Of a stretch of DNA of 11,771 nt, positions 5,862 through 11,771 are shown piece after piece (the first letter of the stretch is position 1; each line of letters starts with the position of its first letter). The position numbers were made by a program, and so were the translations under genes. The stretch covers positions 1 to 11,771 of the forward strand of contig JALGUI010000090.1 of assembly GCA_029820915.1 (NCBI GenBank), written 5' to 3'. The stretch comes from Candidatus Zipacnadia bacterium (GTDB taxonomy: Bacteria > Armatimonadota > Zipacnadia > Zipacnadales > UBA5352). The notes beneath the pieces were generated by a model. The model worked only from the letters and a program-made list of their open reading frames with translations. It searched no databases and had not been told where the DNA came from.

Positions 5862-8192
5862 TCAGGCATCGGGTAGGTCGGGGGCGAGTATCTCGCGGAG
5901 CCTTCGTCCCAATTCCACCGCGGAGAAGGGCTTCTGGAGGAAGCTGAACCGGGCATCCGTGCGCTCGGCGTCCAGGGCGCGCTCACTGGGATAGCCCGAG
6001 ACGTAAAGCACGTGCATCTGAGGATTGTCCACGATGAGCAGTTCGGCGAGCTCCGTGCCGCTCATCTCGGGCATGACCACGTCGGTGACCAGCATGTCGA
6101 TCTCCCCGGCGTGGGCGGCCGCCAGTTCGATCGCCTCAGGCCCGCCGCCCGCACTTAGCACGGTGTAGCCGAGCGTGCCGAGCATGGTCTGGACGAGGGT
6201 GCGCAGGTTCTCGGCGTCCTCAACGATCAGCAGTAGCTCGGAGCCACGCAGGGCCTCGCGATCGCCTGCAGCGGCACGGCTAGCGCTCGCCGCGGGCCGG
6301 TCAGTGCGCGGCAGGTAGATCCGGAAGATCGAGCCCTCGCCCGGCTCGCTGTAGACGGTAATGGTTCCGTCATGCTGGCGCACGATGCCGTAGACGGTTG
6401 ACAGCCCCAGTCCGGAGCCACCGGTATTGGCCTTAGTGGTGAAGAACGGCTCGAAGACGCGCGCCTCGGTCTCCTCGTCCATGCCGATCCCGGTGTCAGA
6501 CACGGTGAGTGTGATGTAGTTGCCCGGGCGGGCGTCGAACAGCTCGGTCATGTCGTCGTCGGCCAGCGTGGCGTTACGTGTGGCGATGGCGAGGACCCCA
6601 CCGTCGAGCATGGCGTCGCGCGCATTCACCACGAGGTTCATCACGAGTTGCTCGACCTGCGCGGGATCGATCTGGGTGTAGCCGAGATCGGAGGCGAGGT
6701 CGAAGCGCAGTTCGATGTCCTCGGGGATCAGCCGCCGGAAGATCTCCTCCATACCGCCGGCGATGCGGTTAAGGTCGAGGACCTGCGGACGGGCGGGCTG
6801 CCTCCGGCTGAAGGCGAGGAGCTGTCGAGTCAGGCTGGCGGCGCGCTCGGCAGCCTCGCCGATCTGCACAGCATGCCACTCGGTGCTCGATCCGTCCTCC
6901 GCCTCGGCCGAGAGCAGGTCGGCGTGACCGATGATAGCGGTAAGCACGTTGTTGAAGTCGTGGGCGATGCCTCCGGCCAGAGTGCCGATGGCCTCCATGC
7001 GCTGGGAGCGCCGAAGCTGTTCCTGGGTACGCTGCTGCTCAGTCATATCGGTCACCACCCCCAGGCTCCCGATGACCTCGCCGTCCTCGTCACGCAGCGC
7101 CGTGGAGGTGATGAGCAGGGGCGTGCGCGCGCCGGACTGAACGACCATCTCCAACTCGTACGATGTGGGCCCGAGCCTCTCGCCGGAGAAGCGTTGGCGG
7201 AGCTGCTCCTCGAGGATGGCGATGTTGTCCTCGTCGAGCAGCTCGCGTGCGTTGCTGCCGATCACCTGGTCGAGGGTGAAGCCGGTGATGTTGGCCAGGG
7301 CTTGGTTGGCGAAGGTGATGATGCCGCGGCGATCGATGAGAACCAGGCCGTCGCTCATCGTGTCCACGAGGCTTCGGTAACGGTGCTCGCTGGCACGCAA
7401 TCGCTCCTGGACGCGCTTGATGTCAGTGAGATCCATAAGCACGCCGCGAAGCCCTGCCGGCCTGCCCTGGCGCATGATGGGAGCAGCATGGACCATCACG
7501 GGCACGCGCGTGCCGTCCTTGCGGATCGCGGTGTATTCGTCGCCGGTGTCGAGGGTCTCGCCGTGGACGACACGGCGGACGGTCTGCATTGCGCGCTCAG
7601 CGTCCTCCTCCACGAGGAGCTGCGAGACGTGAATGCGTGAGGCCACGTCCTCCTCGGTATACCCGAAGACCTCGAGGCCGCGCCGGTTCGCGAAGATGAA
7701 GTGGCCGTCCTCGTCGATCTCGAATACCACCTGGGGGAGTGCCTCGGCCAGCTCGCGGTAGCGGCCCTCGCTGTCCTCGAGCCGGCGCATTGCCTCGGCG
7801 TGTCGCCCCCTTGTGTCTGCCTCGCGCAGCGCACGGGCAACGGTGGGCCCGAGCCGCTGGTCGATGTCATGGCCCGTAATCCAGTCATAGGCGCCGGCCC
7901 TGATCCCGCCCACGGCGTCTAGGACCTCAATCCCATCGGAGATCACCAGCAGCGGCAGGTCGGTGGTGCACTCTCCGAGTGCCTGGAGAGCGTCCTCGGC
8001 CTGGATGGTCCCCGGCTGGTGCTCGCAGATGACGACGTCGAAGTCGCCCTCGCACAGGGCGTCGCGAGTGCCCGCGAGGGTGCCGGCGCGCGTAATATGT
8101 GGGTCGAAATCATGGTCTCGAAGAGCGCGCGCGATCTCCTCGGCTCGCTCTTCGCGATCTTCAATCAGCAGCACCGACAGGGCCCGAGCCAT
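5862..8192 (-). CDS. Soluble hybrid histidine kinase: receiver-like, PAS, PAS, HisKA, HATPase, receiver
   Basis: The start is the ATG at 8192, with AGGAGG 9 bases upstream; the frame is open to 8267 but the extra residues are Arg-rich and unnatural. The 776 residues hold a receiver-like domain (about 5-125), PAS (142-262), PAS (269-390), HisKA with His411 in GGIAHDFNN, and an HATPase with N-box NLVVNARD (519-526), DTGIG (566-570), FEPFFTTK and GGSGLGLS. A C-terminal receiver has Glu658-Asp659, phospho-acceptor Asp704 (TDVVMPEMSG) and Lys754. No transmembrane segment is present, so it senses a cytoplasmic signal, probably through the PAS domains. It should autophosphorylate His411 and pass phosphate to Asp704. 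In the first receiver the acceptor position is Glu57 (VVICEHQPGT) and the usual KPF is absent (DWITGHD, 103-109), so it is probably not phosphorylated. No DNA-binding output domain or response regulator lies nearby. The target is unknown; it is divergent from the prepilin gene and convergent with the exporter. Confidence 0.92.
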   Translation of the reverse strand: MARALSVLLIEDREERAEEIARALRDHDFDPHITRAGTLAGTRDALCEGDFDVVICEHQPGTIQAEDALQALGECTTDLPLLVISDGIEVLDAVGGIRAGAYDWITGHDIDQRLGPTVARALREADTRGRHAEAMRRLEDSEGRYRELAEALPQVVFEIDEDGHFIFANRRGLEVFGYTEEDVASRIHVSQLLVEEDAERAMQTVRRVVHGETLDTGDEYTAIRKDGTRVPVMVHAAPIMRQGRPAGLRGVLMDLTDIKRVQERLRASEHRYRSLVDTMSDGLVLIDRRGIITFANQALANITGFTLDQVIGSNARELLDEDNIAILEEQLRQRFSGERLGPTSYELEMVVQSGARTPLLITSTALRDEDGEVIGSLGVVTDMTEQQRTQEQLRRSQRMEAIGTLAGGIAHDFNNVLTAIIGHADLLSAEAEDGSSTEWHAVQIGEAAERAASLTRQLLAFSRRQPARPQVLDLNRIAGGMEEIFRRLIPEDIELRFDLASDLGYTQIDPAQVEQLVMNLVVNARDAMLDGGVLAIATRNATLADDDMTELFDARPGNYITLTVSDTGIGMDEETEARVFEPFFTTKANTGGSGLGLSTVYGIVRQHDGTITVYSEPGEGSIFRIYLPRTDRPAASASRAAAGDREALRGSELLLIVEDAENLRTLVQTMLGTLGYTVLSAGGGPEAIELAAAHAGEIDMLVTDVVMPEMSGTELAELLIVDNPQMHVLYVSGYPSERALDAERTDARFSFLQKPFSAVELGRRLREILAPDLPDA

Positions 8193-8364
8193 CAGGCATT
8201 TCCTCCTCGAGCATCGCGGGCGACGACGACCGCGAGAGGGACGGCGAGCCGTGGTTCGCCGCGGCATACGCGATGGCCTGCCGGGTGCTTGGGGCGCGAG
8301 TTGCGGCCGTGGCGTTCACTAAAGATTAACTCAGTGATATGAACAAATCAGCGCGGGCGGGCGG

Positions 8365-8370
8365 TATAAT
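8365..8370 (+). promoter_or_regulatory. -10 box of the prepilin gene promoter
   Basis: A perfect TATAAT lies 43 bases before the prepilin start. The -35 position (about 8342-8347, aacaaa) is a poor match, so an activator or alternative sigma factor may be needed. The palindrome GTATAC follows at 8373-8378. Two AGGAGG boxes (8396-8401 and 8403-8408) precede the ATG. The 220-base gap back to the kinase start holds no gene, and I see no clear kinase promoter in it. Confidence 0.5.
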
Positions 8371-8412
8371 ATGTATACGTCAACGTGAAGTCGTGAGGAG
8401 GCAGGAGGACAC

Positions 8413-9024
8413 ATGCGCAAGACCCGGGGCTTTACGCTTATCGAATTGCTGGTCGTTATCGCGATCATCGCGATCCTGGCCGCGATCCTGTTCCCGGTGT
8501 TCGCCCGCGCGCGGGAGAAGGCCCGGCAGGCGAGCTGCCAGAGCAATCTCAAGCAGATCACGCTGGGCCTGCAGATGTACGCACAGGACTACGACGAGGT
8601 GCTGCCCTTCAGTGTGATCGGGGTGGCCACGGGGCCACTGTATTCGGTGTTCGACGTGATGCAGCCGTACATCAAGAACCAGCAGATCCTGCTCTGCCCC
8701 AGCGACTCAGGCCCGAGCGTGGATCTCACGAGCCTGGGGATGGGCGCGTGCAGCTACATCACCAACGAGACGGTGATGCCCGCCTGGGTGGTGGGCCTGG
8801 GAACAACGCCCCCGATGGCATTGGCGATGATCTACAAGCCGGCCGAGTGCGCGGCCTTCGCCGACGGTGACCTCGATGAGAGCCAGCTTCCGGCGGCGAT
8901 GGTGGTCGCCCCTGACCCGCGGCACAACGAGATGGCGAACTACAGCTTCGTGGACGGGCACGTAAAGACGCTCAAGGAGGTGCCGCCTGGCCACGACAGT
9001 CACATGGCGGGCAACCCCAACTAG
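8413..9024 (+). CDS. Prepilin-like protein with H-x9-DG C-terminal motif (type II secretion G-like, DUF1559-type)
   Basis: 203 residues. The type IV prepilin signal is RGFTLIELLVVIAI, with peptidase cleavage expected between Gly6 and Phe7 and Glu11 at mature position 5. The hydrophobic helix runs to about residue 29 and continues as FARAREKARQASCQSNLKQI. The body holds LCPSD (94-98), and the C-terminal motif is His171 followed by nine residues and Asp181-Gly182 (HNEMANYSFVDG). This combination defines the H-x9-DG prepilin-like family, present in large paralogous numbers in Planctomycetota, Armatimonadota and related groups. After processing by a prepilin peptidase it would be assembled or anchored at the inner membrane; the function of the family is poorly known. 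No secretion or pilus assembly gene is nearby, so this is an orphan. It converges on the Flp-type pilin gene. Confidence 0.92.
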   Translation: MRKTRGFTLIELLVVIAIIAILAAILFPVFARAREKARQASCQSNLKQITLGLQMYAQDYDEVLPFSVIGVATGPLYSVFDVMQPYIKNQQILLCPSDSGPSVDLTSLGMGACSYITNETVMPAWVVGLGTTPPMALAMIYKPAECAAFADGDLDESQLPAAMVVAPDPRHNEMANYSFVDGHVKTLKEVPPGHDSHMAGNPN

Positions 9025-9074
9025 TGCTTGGTAGCGGTAGTTCGTGTGCGGTGATCTGTTTCCAACGGCGTGTG

Positions 9075-9154
9075 CAGGCGAGGGCGCCCGCACTACGATT
9101 GGGGTGTCTGTTCCCTCTCGGCGCGGCGATCCGTACGACGCGCGCCCTCGCCTG
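9075..9154. repeat. 13-bp perfect inverted repeat with 54-base spacer between convergent genes
   Basis: Bases 9075-9087 (caggcgagggcgc) are the exact reverse complement of 9142-9154. The 54-base spacer contains no gene. It lies 50 bases after the prepilin stop and before the 3' end of the convergent pilin gene. A 13-base GC-rich stem could act as a bidirectional transcription block or as part of a structured RNA; no T-tract follows. Two further small hairpins lie next to it, GCGG-tttt-CCGC (9171-9182) and GGCGC-tatc-GCGCC (9188-9201), the latter overlapping the pilin stop codon. Confidence 0.6.
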
Positions 9155-9191
9155 TCGAAGCCGTTAGCACGCGGTTTTCCGCAAGTAGGCG

Positions 9192-9413
9192 CTATCGCGC
9201 CCCGTCGCCGGGCGCGCCGCCGCCAGGCGGGTGCATGCCACCTCCGGTCGAGCCGGGGTCGGGCCACTGCGTGCTCGTGACGTCAACGTTGCTCTCAGTA
9301 GATCGACCCAGCGCCTGCCACGCAACCAACCCGCTCAGTGCCACCAGCAGCAGCAGGAGCGCGTACTCGAGCGTCGTCGTCGCATCTTCGTCCGACCAGA
9401 GCTGCCTGAGCAT
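9192..9413 (-). CDS. Flp-type pilin (Flp/Fap family), small
   Basis: 73 residues, ATG at 9413. An AAGGG lies about 11 bases upstream. The N-terminus is MLRQLWSDEDATTTLEYALL followed by a hydrophobic helix (17-36). This matches Flp pilins of the tight-adherence (Tad) system, which carry a short leader, then xTxxEY and one hydrophobic segment; canonical RGATAIEY aligns with DATTTLEY. Cleavage would fall after Ala11, putting Glu16 at mature position 5 and Tyr17 at 6. Ala replaces the usual Gly at -1. The tail (residues 51-73) is Gly/Pro-rich, with little other structure. No tad assembly genes are adjacent. The frame is open upstream to 9611, but that part is unstructured in sequence and lacks a ribosome binding site. 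It could also be a TadE-like minor pilin, but the length favours Flp. Confidence 0.75.
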   Translation of the reverse strand: MLRQLWSDEDATTTLEYALLLLLVALSGLVAWQALGRSTESNVDVTSTQWPDPGSTGGGMHPPGGGAPGDGAR

Positions 9414-9493
9414 GGCGCCATCAACCCTTCGCCGGACATGCGCAATCGCCCGACACGGCACACAGCATTCAGCCGGGGCGCCGCGACACGAGG

Positions 9494-9522
9494 ATGATAC
9501 CCGAAAGTCCCCGCCGCAACAA
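9494..9522 (-). promoter_or_regulatory. Probable promoter of the Flp pilin gene
   Basis: On the minus strand, TTGTTG (complement at 9517-9522) and TATCAT (complement at 9494-9499) are 17 bases apart, about 80 bases upstream of the pilin ATG. It is a moderate consensus match. It lies back-to-back with the plus-strand promoter at 9565-9593, so the two face away from each other. Confidence 0.4.
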
Positions 9523-9564
9523 CCGATCATAGGCCGACTCGTTCCGCCGCGGCCCGTCCACGGC

Positions 9565-9593
9565 TTGACTTGGGCCGAAGGTGGTCCTACAAT
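9565..9593 (+). promoter_or_regulatory. Sigma70-type promoter of the secreted protein gene
   Basis: TTGACT (9565-9570) and TACAAT (9588-9593) are 17 bases apart, the best promoter in the window, 85 bases upstream of the ATG at 9679. It is nearly identical in form to the promoters before parA and the export gene. Confidence 0.65.
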
Positions 9594-9678
9594 CCGGCCA
9601 TACGGGGGCAAGCGCCGTTACCCGCCCCGACGCAGTTATGCCGGCGCGCATCCGCCGCGCCGAAGGAGGCTTGATCCC

Positions 9679-10158
9679 ATGCGCAGCACGCGCCTGCCGC
9701 GCGTCACCCTGATCCTCGTCATCGCCATGGCCTCGCTGGTGCTGGCGGCCGTGTCGGCGTCCGCCCAGTGGGGGAGACAGAGGACCTCCGGCACCGCGCT
9801 GTCATTCGCCTACTCCGGCGATGAGAACGGGTTCCGGCTGGAGCACTCACAGGACCAGGTCGTGTACGGCATCGGCTACTTCGACGACGATGATGATCGT
9901 GGCGAGACCTACTGCGCCGAGATTGGCCTGAAGGCCACCGACGTGATCGAGGGCTATGGCGGCATTCCGTTCGTCCTCGGCGGAGGCTTCTACCGCCTCA
10001 TCCCCGATGACGCTGAGCTCGACGAGGTGGACGACTTCGCGATCTGGGCGGGGGCCGGCGACTTCGACCACGTCCGCAAGGGGCTCTTCTACCAGTACCG
10101 CTACATCTTCAGCGGGCCGCTCAGCGGCAGCCAGGGCGTGCTGGGCTGGGCGTTCTAG
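9679..10158 (+). CDS. Small secreted protein, possible outer-membrane beta-barrel, family not recognised
   Basis: 159 residues; ATG at 9679 with AAGGAGG 9 bases upstream. A clear Sec signal peptide runs from MRSTRLPRV through a hydrophobic core (LILVIAMASLVLAAV) to SASAQ, with cleavage expected after Ala29. The mature part of about 130 residues is rich in alternating hydrophobic and polar residues, Gly and aromatic residues: FAYSGDENGF, VVYGIGYFDDDDD, YGGIPFVLGGGFYRL and FYQYRYIFSGPL. It ends in WAF, and a C-terminal Phe is typical of outer-membrane beta-barrels. Acidic clusters (DDDDD, DDAELDEVDD) could sit in exposed loops. I do not recognise the family; a periplasmic or surface beta protein is equally possible. 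A longer frame is open upstream from 9070, but its residues are unnatural and it crosses the pilin gene on the other strand. Confidence 0.8.
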   Translation: MRSTRLPRVTLILVIAMASLVLAAVSASAQWGRQRTSGTALSFAYSGDENGFRLEHSQDQVVYGIGYFDDDDDRGETYCAEIGLKATDVIEGYGGIPFVLGGGFYRLIPDDAELDEVDDFAIWAGAGDFDHVRKGLFYQYRYIFSGPLSGSQGVLGWAF

Positions 10159-10331
10159 CAACGGCCGGGCGGGCCAAGCGGCAACGGCTGACGGCAGCGG
10201 CGCTGCGCGCCGCGTCCAGGCGAGGCGCTTGGACTCCCACTCTGGATGGAAGGCAGGGCAGGCGGCGGCACGCAGCTAACGGCGACGGCCGACGACAGAC
10301 AGGCAGGAATGCCGCCCCCCTCACGACGGGA

Positions 10332-11771
10332 TCAGTACGCCCCGACGGTGACCTCGTAGACCACGACGGCGTGCGGCTCCAGGGCCTCGGAGCGCTCGAG
10401 CCTGGTCGTCTCGAGCTCGGCAACACTCCGACGCGTGCCGTCGGGCATCAGCCGCCGCACGCGATAGACCTCCGCCGGCGCGATCTCGTAGCGCGACAGG
10501 TCCGCCAGCCAGGAGACCTCCAGCGGCTCCTCGCTAACGTTGGTGAAGAGGAAGGCCAGTGAGCCGTCCGAGGCGAGCCACGACGAGTGCAGCAGCGCGT
10601 CGATGGTACTGTCGCGGCCCTTGGGGTCCTTGATGGGCACCGCGGGAACCTCGCTCAGGACCGCCACCGGGCGCTGCAGATAGCCGAACTCGAACCACTT
10701 GCGCCCCTCCCGCCGCAGATCGAGGCAGGTCTGGAAATACTCGCGCTTGTCCTCGTTGCCGGGCGAGGTGATGAGATTGACCGGGTTGCCGGTCGGCCAG
10801 AAGCGCGCGAAGGCCAGCCCCGAGACGAACGTGTTGCCGGTGGGGCCGTAGAAGTCGATGGGCTCGGGCAGGTTGCCGTCCTTGTCGGCGCTCTGGGTGA
10901 AGCCCAGCGTGCGGCCGTAAGTGACGGTGTAGTCGCCGTAGACCGCCGGCCACAGGTTCACCCAGCCGGGCCAGTAGTTGTAGTGCTGCAGGCGGTGGTC
11001 GGTGACGTCAATCAGCATCTCGTGCTGCACCTCACCCGACAGCGCGGCCTCCGGGTAGTGCCGCCACATGGCCTCGCGGATGGCCTGGCAGATGTCGCGC
11101 AGGCCGTCGGTCGCGTAGTGCCCGCCGCCCACGGGATGGCCGTGATTCGGGGCGTAGCACGGACGGCCGCAGTGCCCGCCGAGCTGGTCGAGGTAGATGC
11201 CCGAGACGTTGCCGTCGCGCACCAGCCGCTCGCAGGCCTGCACCAGCATGTCCTTCCACGTCTCGGTGGCCGCGCACATGATGCGCTTCTTCCCCTCGTC
11301 GGTCCACAGCAGCGGGGTGCCATCGACGCCGATCACGAAGGCGCTCTCCAGGCCCGCGGGGCAGGATGGGTCCTCGAGGTCGGTCTGCAGCGAATTGACG
11401 TAGGGAGTGTAGTGAATGCCGCGCTCACGCACCCGGCCGATCATCTCGGCGAAGCCCTCGACCATGGGCCAGCCGAGCGTCGCACACCAGTTGTGCTCGC
11501 CGGGCTCGCGCTGATACCACGAGTAGAGCTGCACGCCCACGGTGCCGCCGACGGCGTCCTGGAATGCGGAGACGAAGTCGCCCTCGAACTCGGCGGGGGT
11601 GCGCCGGGCGTCGCCGCGCACCCACACGTCCGCCTGCTTCACCCACTCGGCGGCATCCTCGCGCGTCTCGATCGGCCCGCGCTGGCACCACTTCTGCTGC
11701 AGCGCCCACTCGCGATAGATGCGCGCGGCGTCCCACCAGTCGCCCTGATAGGCGCCGAGAGCGACGGGGTA
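10332..11771 (-). CDS. DUF6259-like glycoside-hydrolase-type protein, C-terminal part, runs off right edge
   Basis: 480 codons are visible; the frame is open to the right edge, so the N-terminus is outside. A GTG at 11642 is not the real start, because the protein continues upstream (YPVALGAYQGDWWDAARIYR, then EWALQQKWC), a typical module in DUF6259-like proteins just before the catalytic barrel. The barrel region includes VQLYSWYQ, RGIHYTPYVNSLQ, GIYLDQLGG (Asp at visible residue 195, in the nucleophile position for such TIM barrels) and SGEVQHE (Glu at 247, candidate acid/base). The last 90 or so residues (LAFLFTNVSEEPLEVSW onward) are a beta-sandwich C-domain. The role is probably hydrolysis of a glycan. 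The substrate and the exact catalytic pair are inferred, not proven, and DUF6259 is assigned from memory of the family pattern. The 173 bases between this gene's stop and the convergent gene at 9679-10158 contain only GC-rich sequence with a GTCCA/TGGAC repeat and no terminator that I can see. Confidence 0.75.
   Translation of the reverse strand, partial: YPVALGAYQGDWWDAARIYREWALQQKWCQRGPIETREDAAEWVKQADVWVRGDARRTPAEFEGDFVSAFQDAVGGTVGVQLYSWYQREPGEHNWCATLGWPMVEGFAEMIGRVRERGIHYTPYVNSLQTDLEDPSCPAGLESAFVIGVDGTPLLWTDEGKKRIMCAATETWKDMLVQACERLVRDGNVSGIYLDQLGGHCGRPCYAPNHGHPVGGGHYATDGLRDICQAIREAMWRHYPEAALSGEVQHEMLIDVTDHRLQHYNYWPGWVNLWPAVYGDYTVTYGRTLGFTQSADKDGNLPEPIDFYGPTGNTFVSGLAFARFWPTGNPVNLITSPGNEDKREYFQTCLDLRREGRKWFEFGYLQRPVAVLSEVPAVPIKDPKGRDSTIDALLHSSWLASDGSLAFLFTNVSEEPLEVSWLADLSRYEIAPAEVYRVRRLMPDGTRRSVAELETTRLERSEALEPHAVVVYEVTVGAY

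Noticed and set aside
6648..7640. 330-codon plus-strand frame opposite the kinase
   Set aside because: It mirrors codon bias of the kinase HATPase and PAS regions; no motif, no ribosome binding site, and the kinase is unambiguous.
8099..8329. 76-codon plus-strand frame upstream of the prepilin gene, ending in a fairly natural segment (EPWFAAAYAMACRVLGARVA)
   Set aside because: The first half is antisense to the kinase N-terminus, there is no ribosome binding site, and the natural-looking part is under 40 residues. It might be a gene remnant, but there is not enough to call it.
9070..9678. Long N-terminal extension of the secreted protein frame
   Set aside because: The extension is Arg/Pro/Ser-rich, crosses the Flp pilin gene and the promoter at 9565-9593, and would bury a perfect signal peptide; the ATG at 9679 with AAGGAGG is clearly the start.
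11640..11642. GTG as the start of the right-edge gene
   Set aside because: The upstream codons to the window edge continue as well-formed, family-typical protein, so the gene is truncated by the window instead.

Overview
This is a gene-dense, high-GC bacterial window with no RNA genes, insertion sequences or CRISPR arrays that I can see. It has a multi-SLBB outer-membrane polysaccharide exporter, so the cell is probably diderm. It also has a type II secretion-style prepilin with an H-x9-DG tail. Such prepilins, with an FPVFARAREKAR-like stretch after the hydrophobic segment, are common in Armatimonadota and related environmental lineages. Large secreted-type carbohydrate-related proteins lie at both edges. 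An uncultured Armatimonadota-like bacterium is my best guess, by inference only.

Left edge (1-1247, minus strand): a protein with beta-sandwich-like sequence resembling the region that precedes DUF3604 domains. It is split into two frames by a perfect 38-bp tandem duplication and runs off the window. Next is a roughly 500-base AT-richer intergenic stretch with several inverted repeats. It ends in a good sigma70-type promoter for a two-gene unit (1794-2916, plus). The unit encodes a ParA/MinD-family ATPase and a small ribbon-helix-helix protein whose start overlaps the ATPase stop. A second promoter (2949-2978) drives a polysaccharide export protein with seven SLBB modules (3054-5718). That gene is interrupted by a frameshift near 3460.

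Middle (5862-8192, minus): a soluble hybrid histidine kinase with the order receiver-like, PAS, PAS, HisKA, HATPase, receiver. The first receiver has Glu in place of the phospho-acceptor Asp. It is divergent from the prepilin gene (8413-9024, plus), which converges on a very small Flp-type pilin gene (9192-9413, minus). A secreted, possibly beta-barrel protein (9679-10158, plus) has its own clear promoter. Right edge (10332-11771, minus): the C-terminal part of a large DUF6259-like glycoside-hydrolase-type protein that enters from outside the window.

Taken together, the window concerns the cell surface: polysaccharide export, two kinds of pilin, a secreted envelope protein and glycan-related proteins, with one signalling kinase and one ParA positioning or partition module. 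Direct functional links between these units are inference from adjacency. Two independent frame disruptions in 12 kb mean that assembly or sequencing error must be considered alongside genuine gene decay. I found no clearly new system. The most unusual items are the ParA/RHH pair next to the exporter, the receiver with a Glu acceptor position, and the recurring intergenic motifs.
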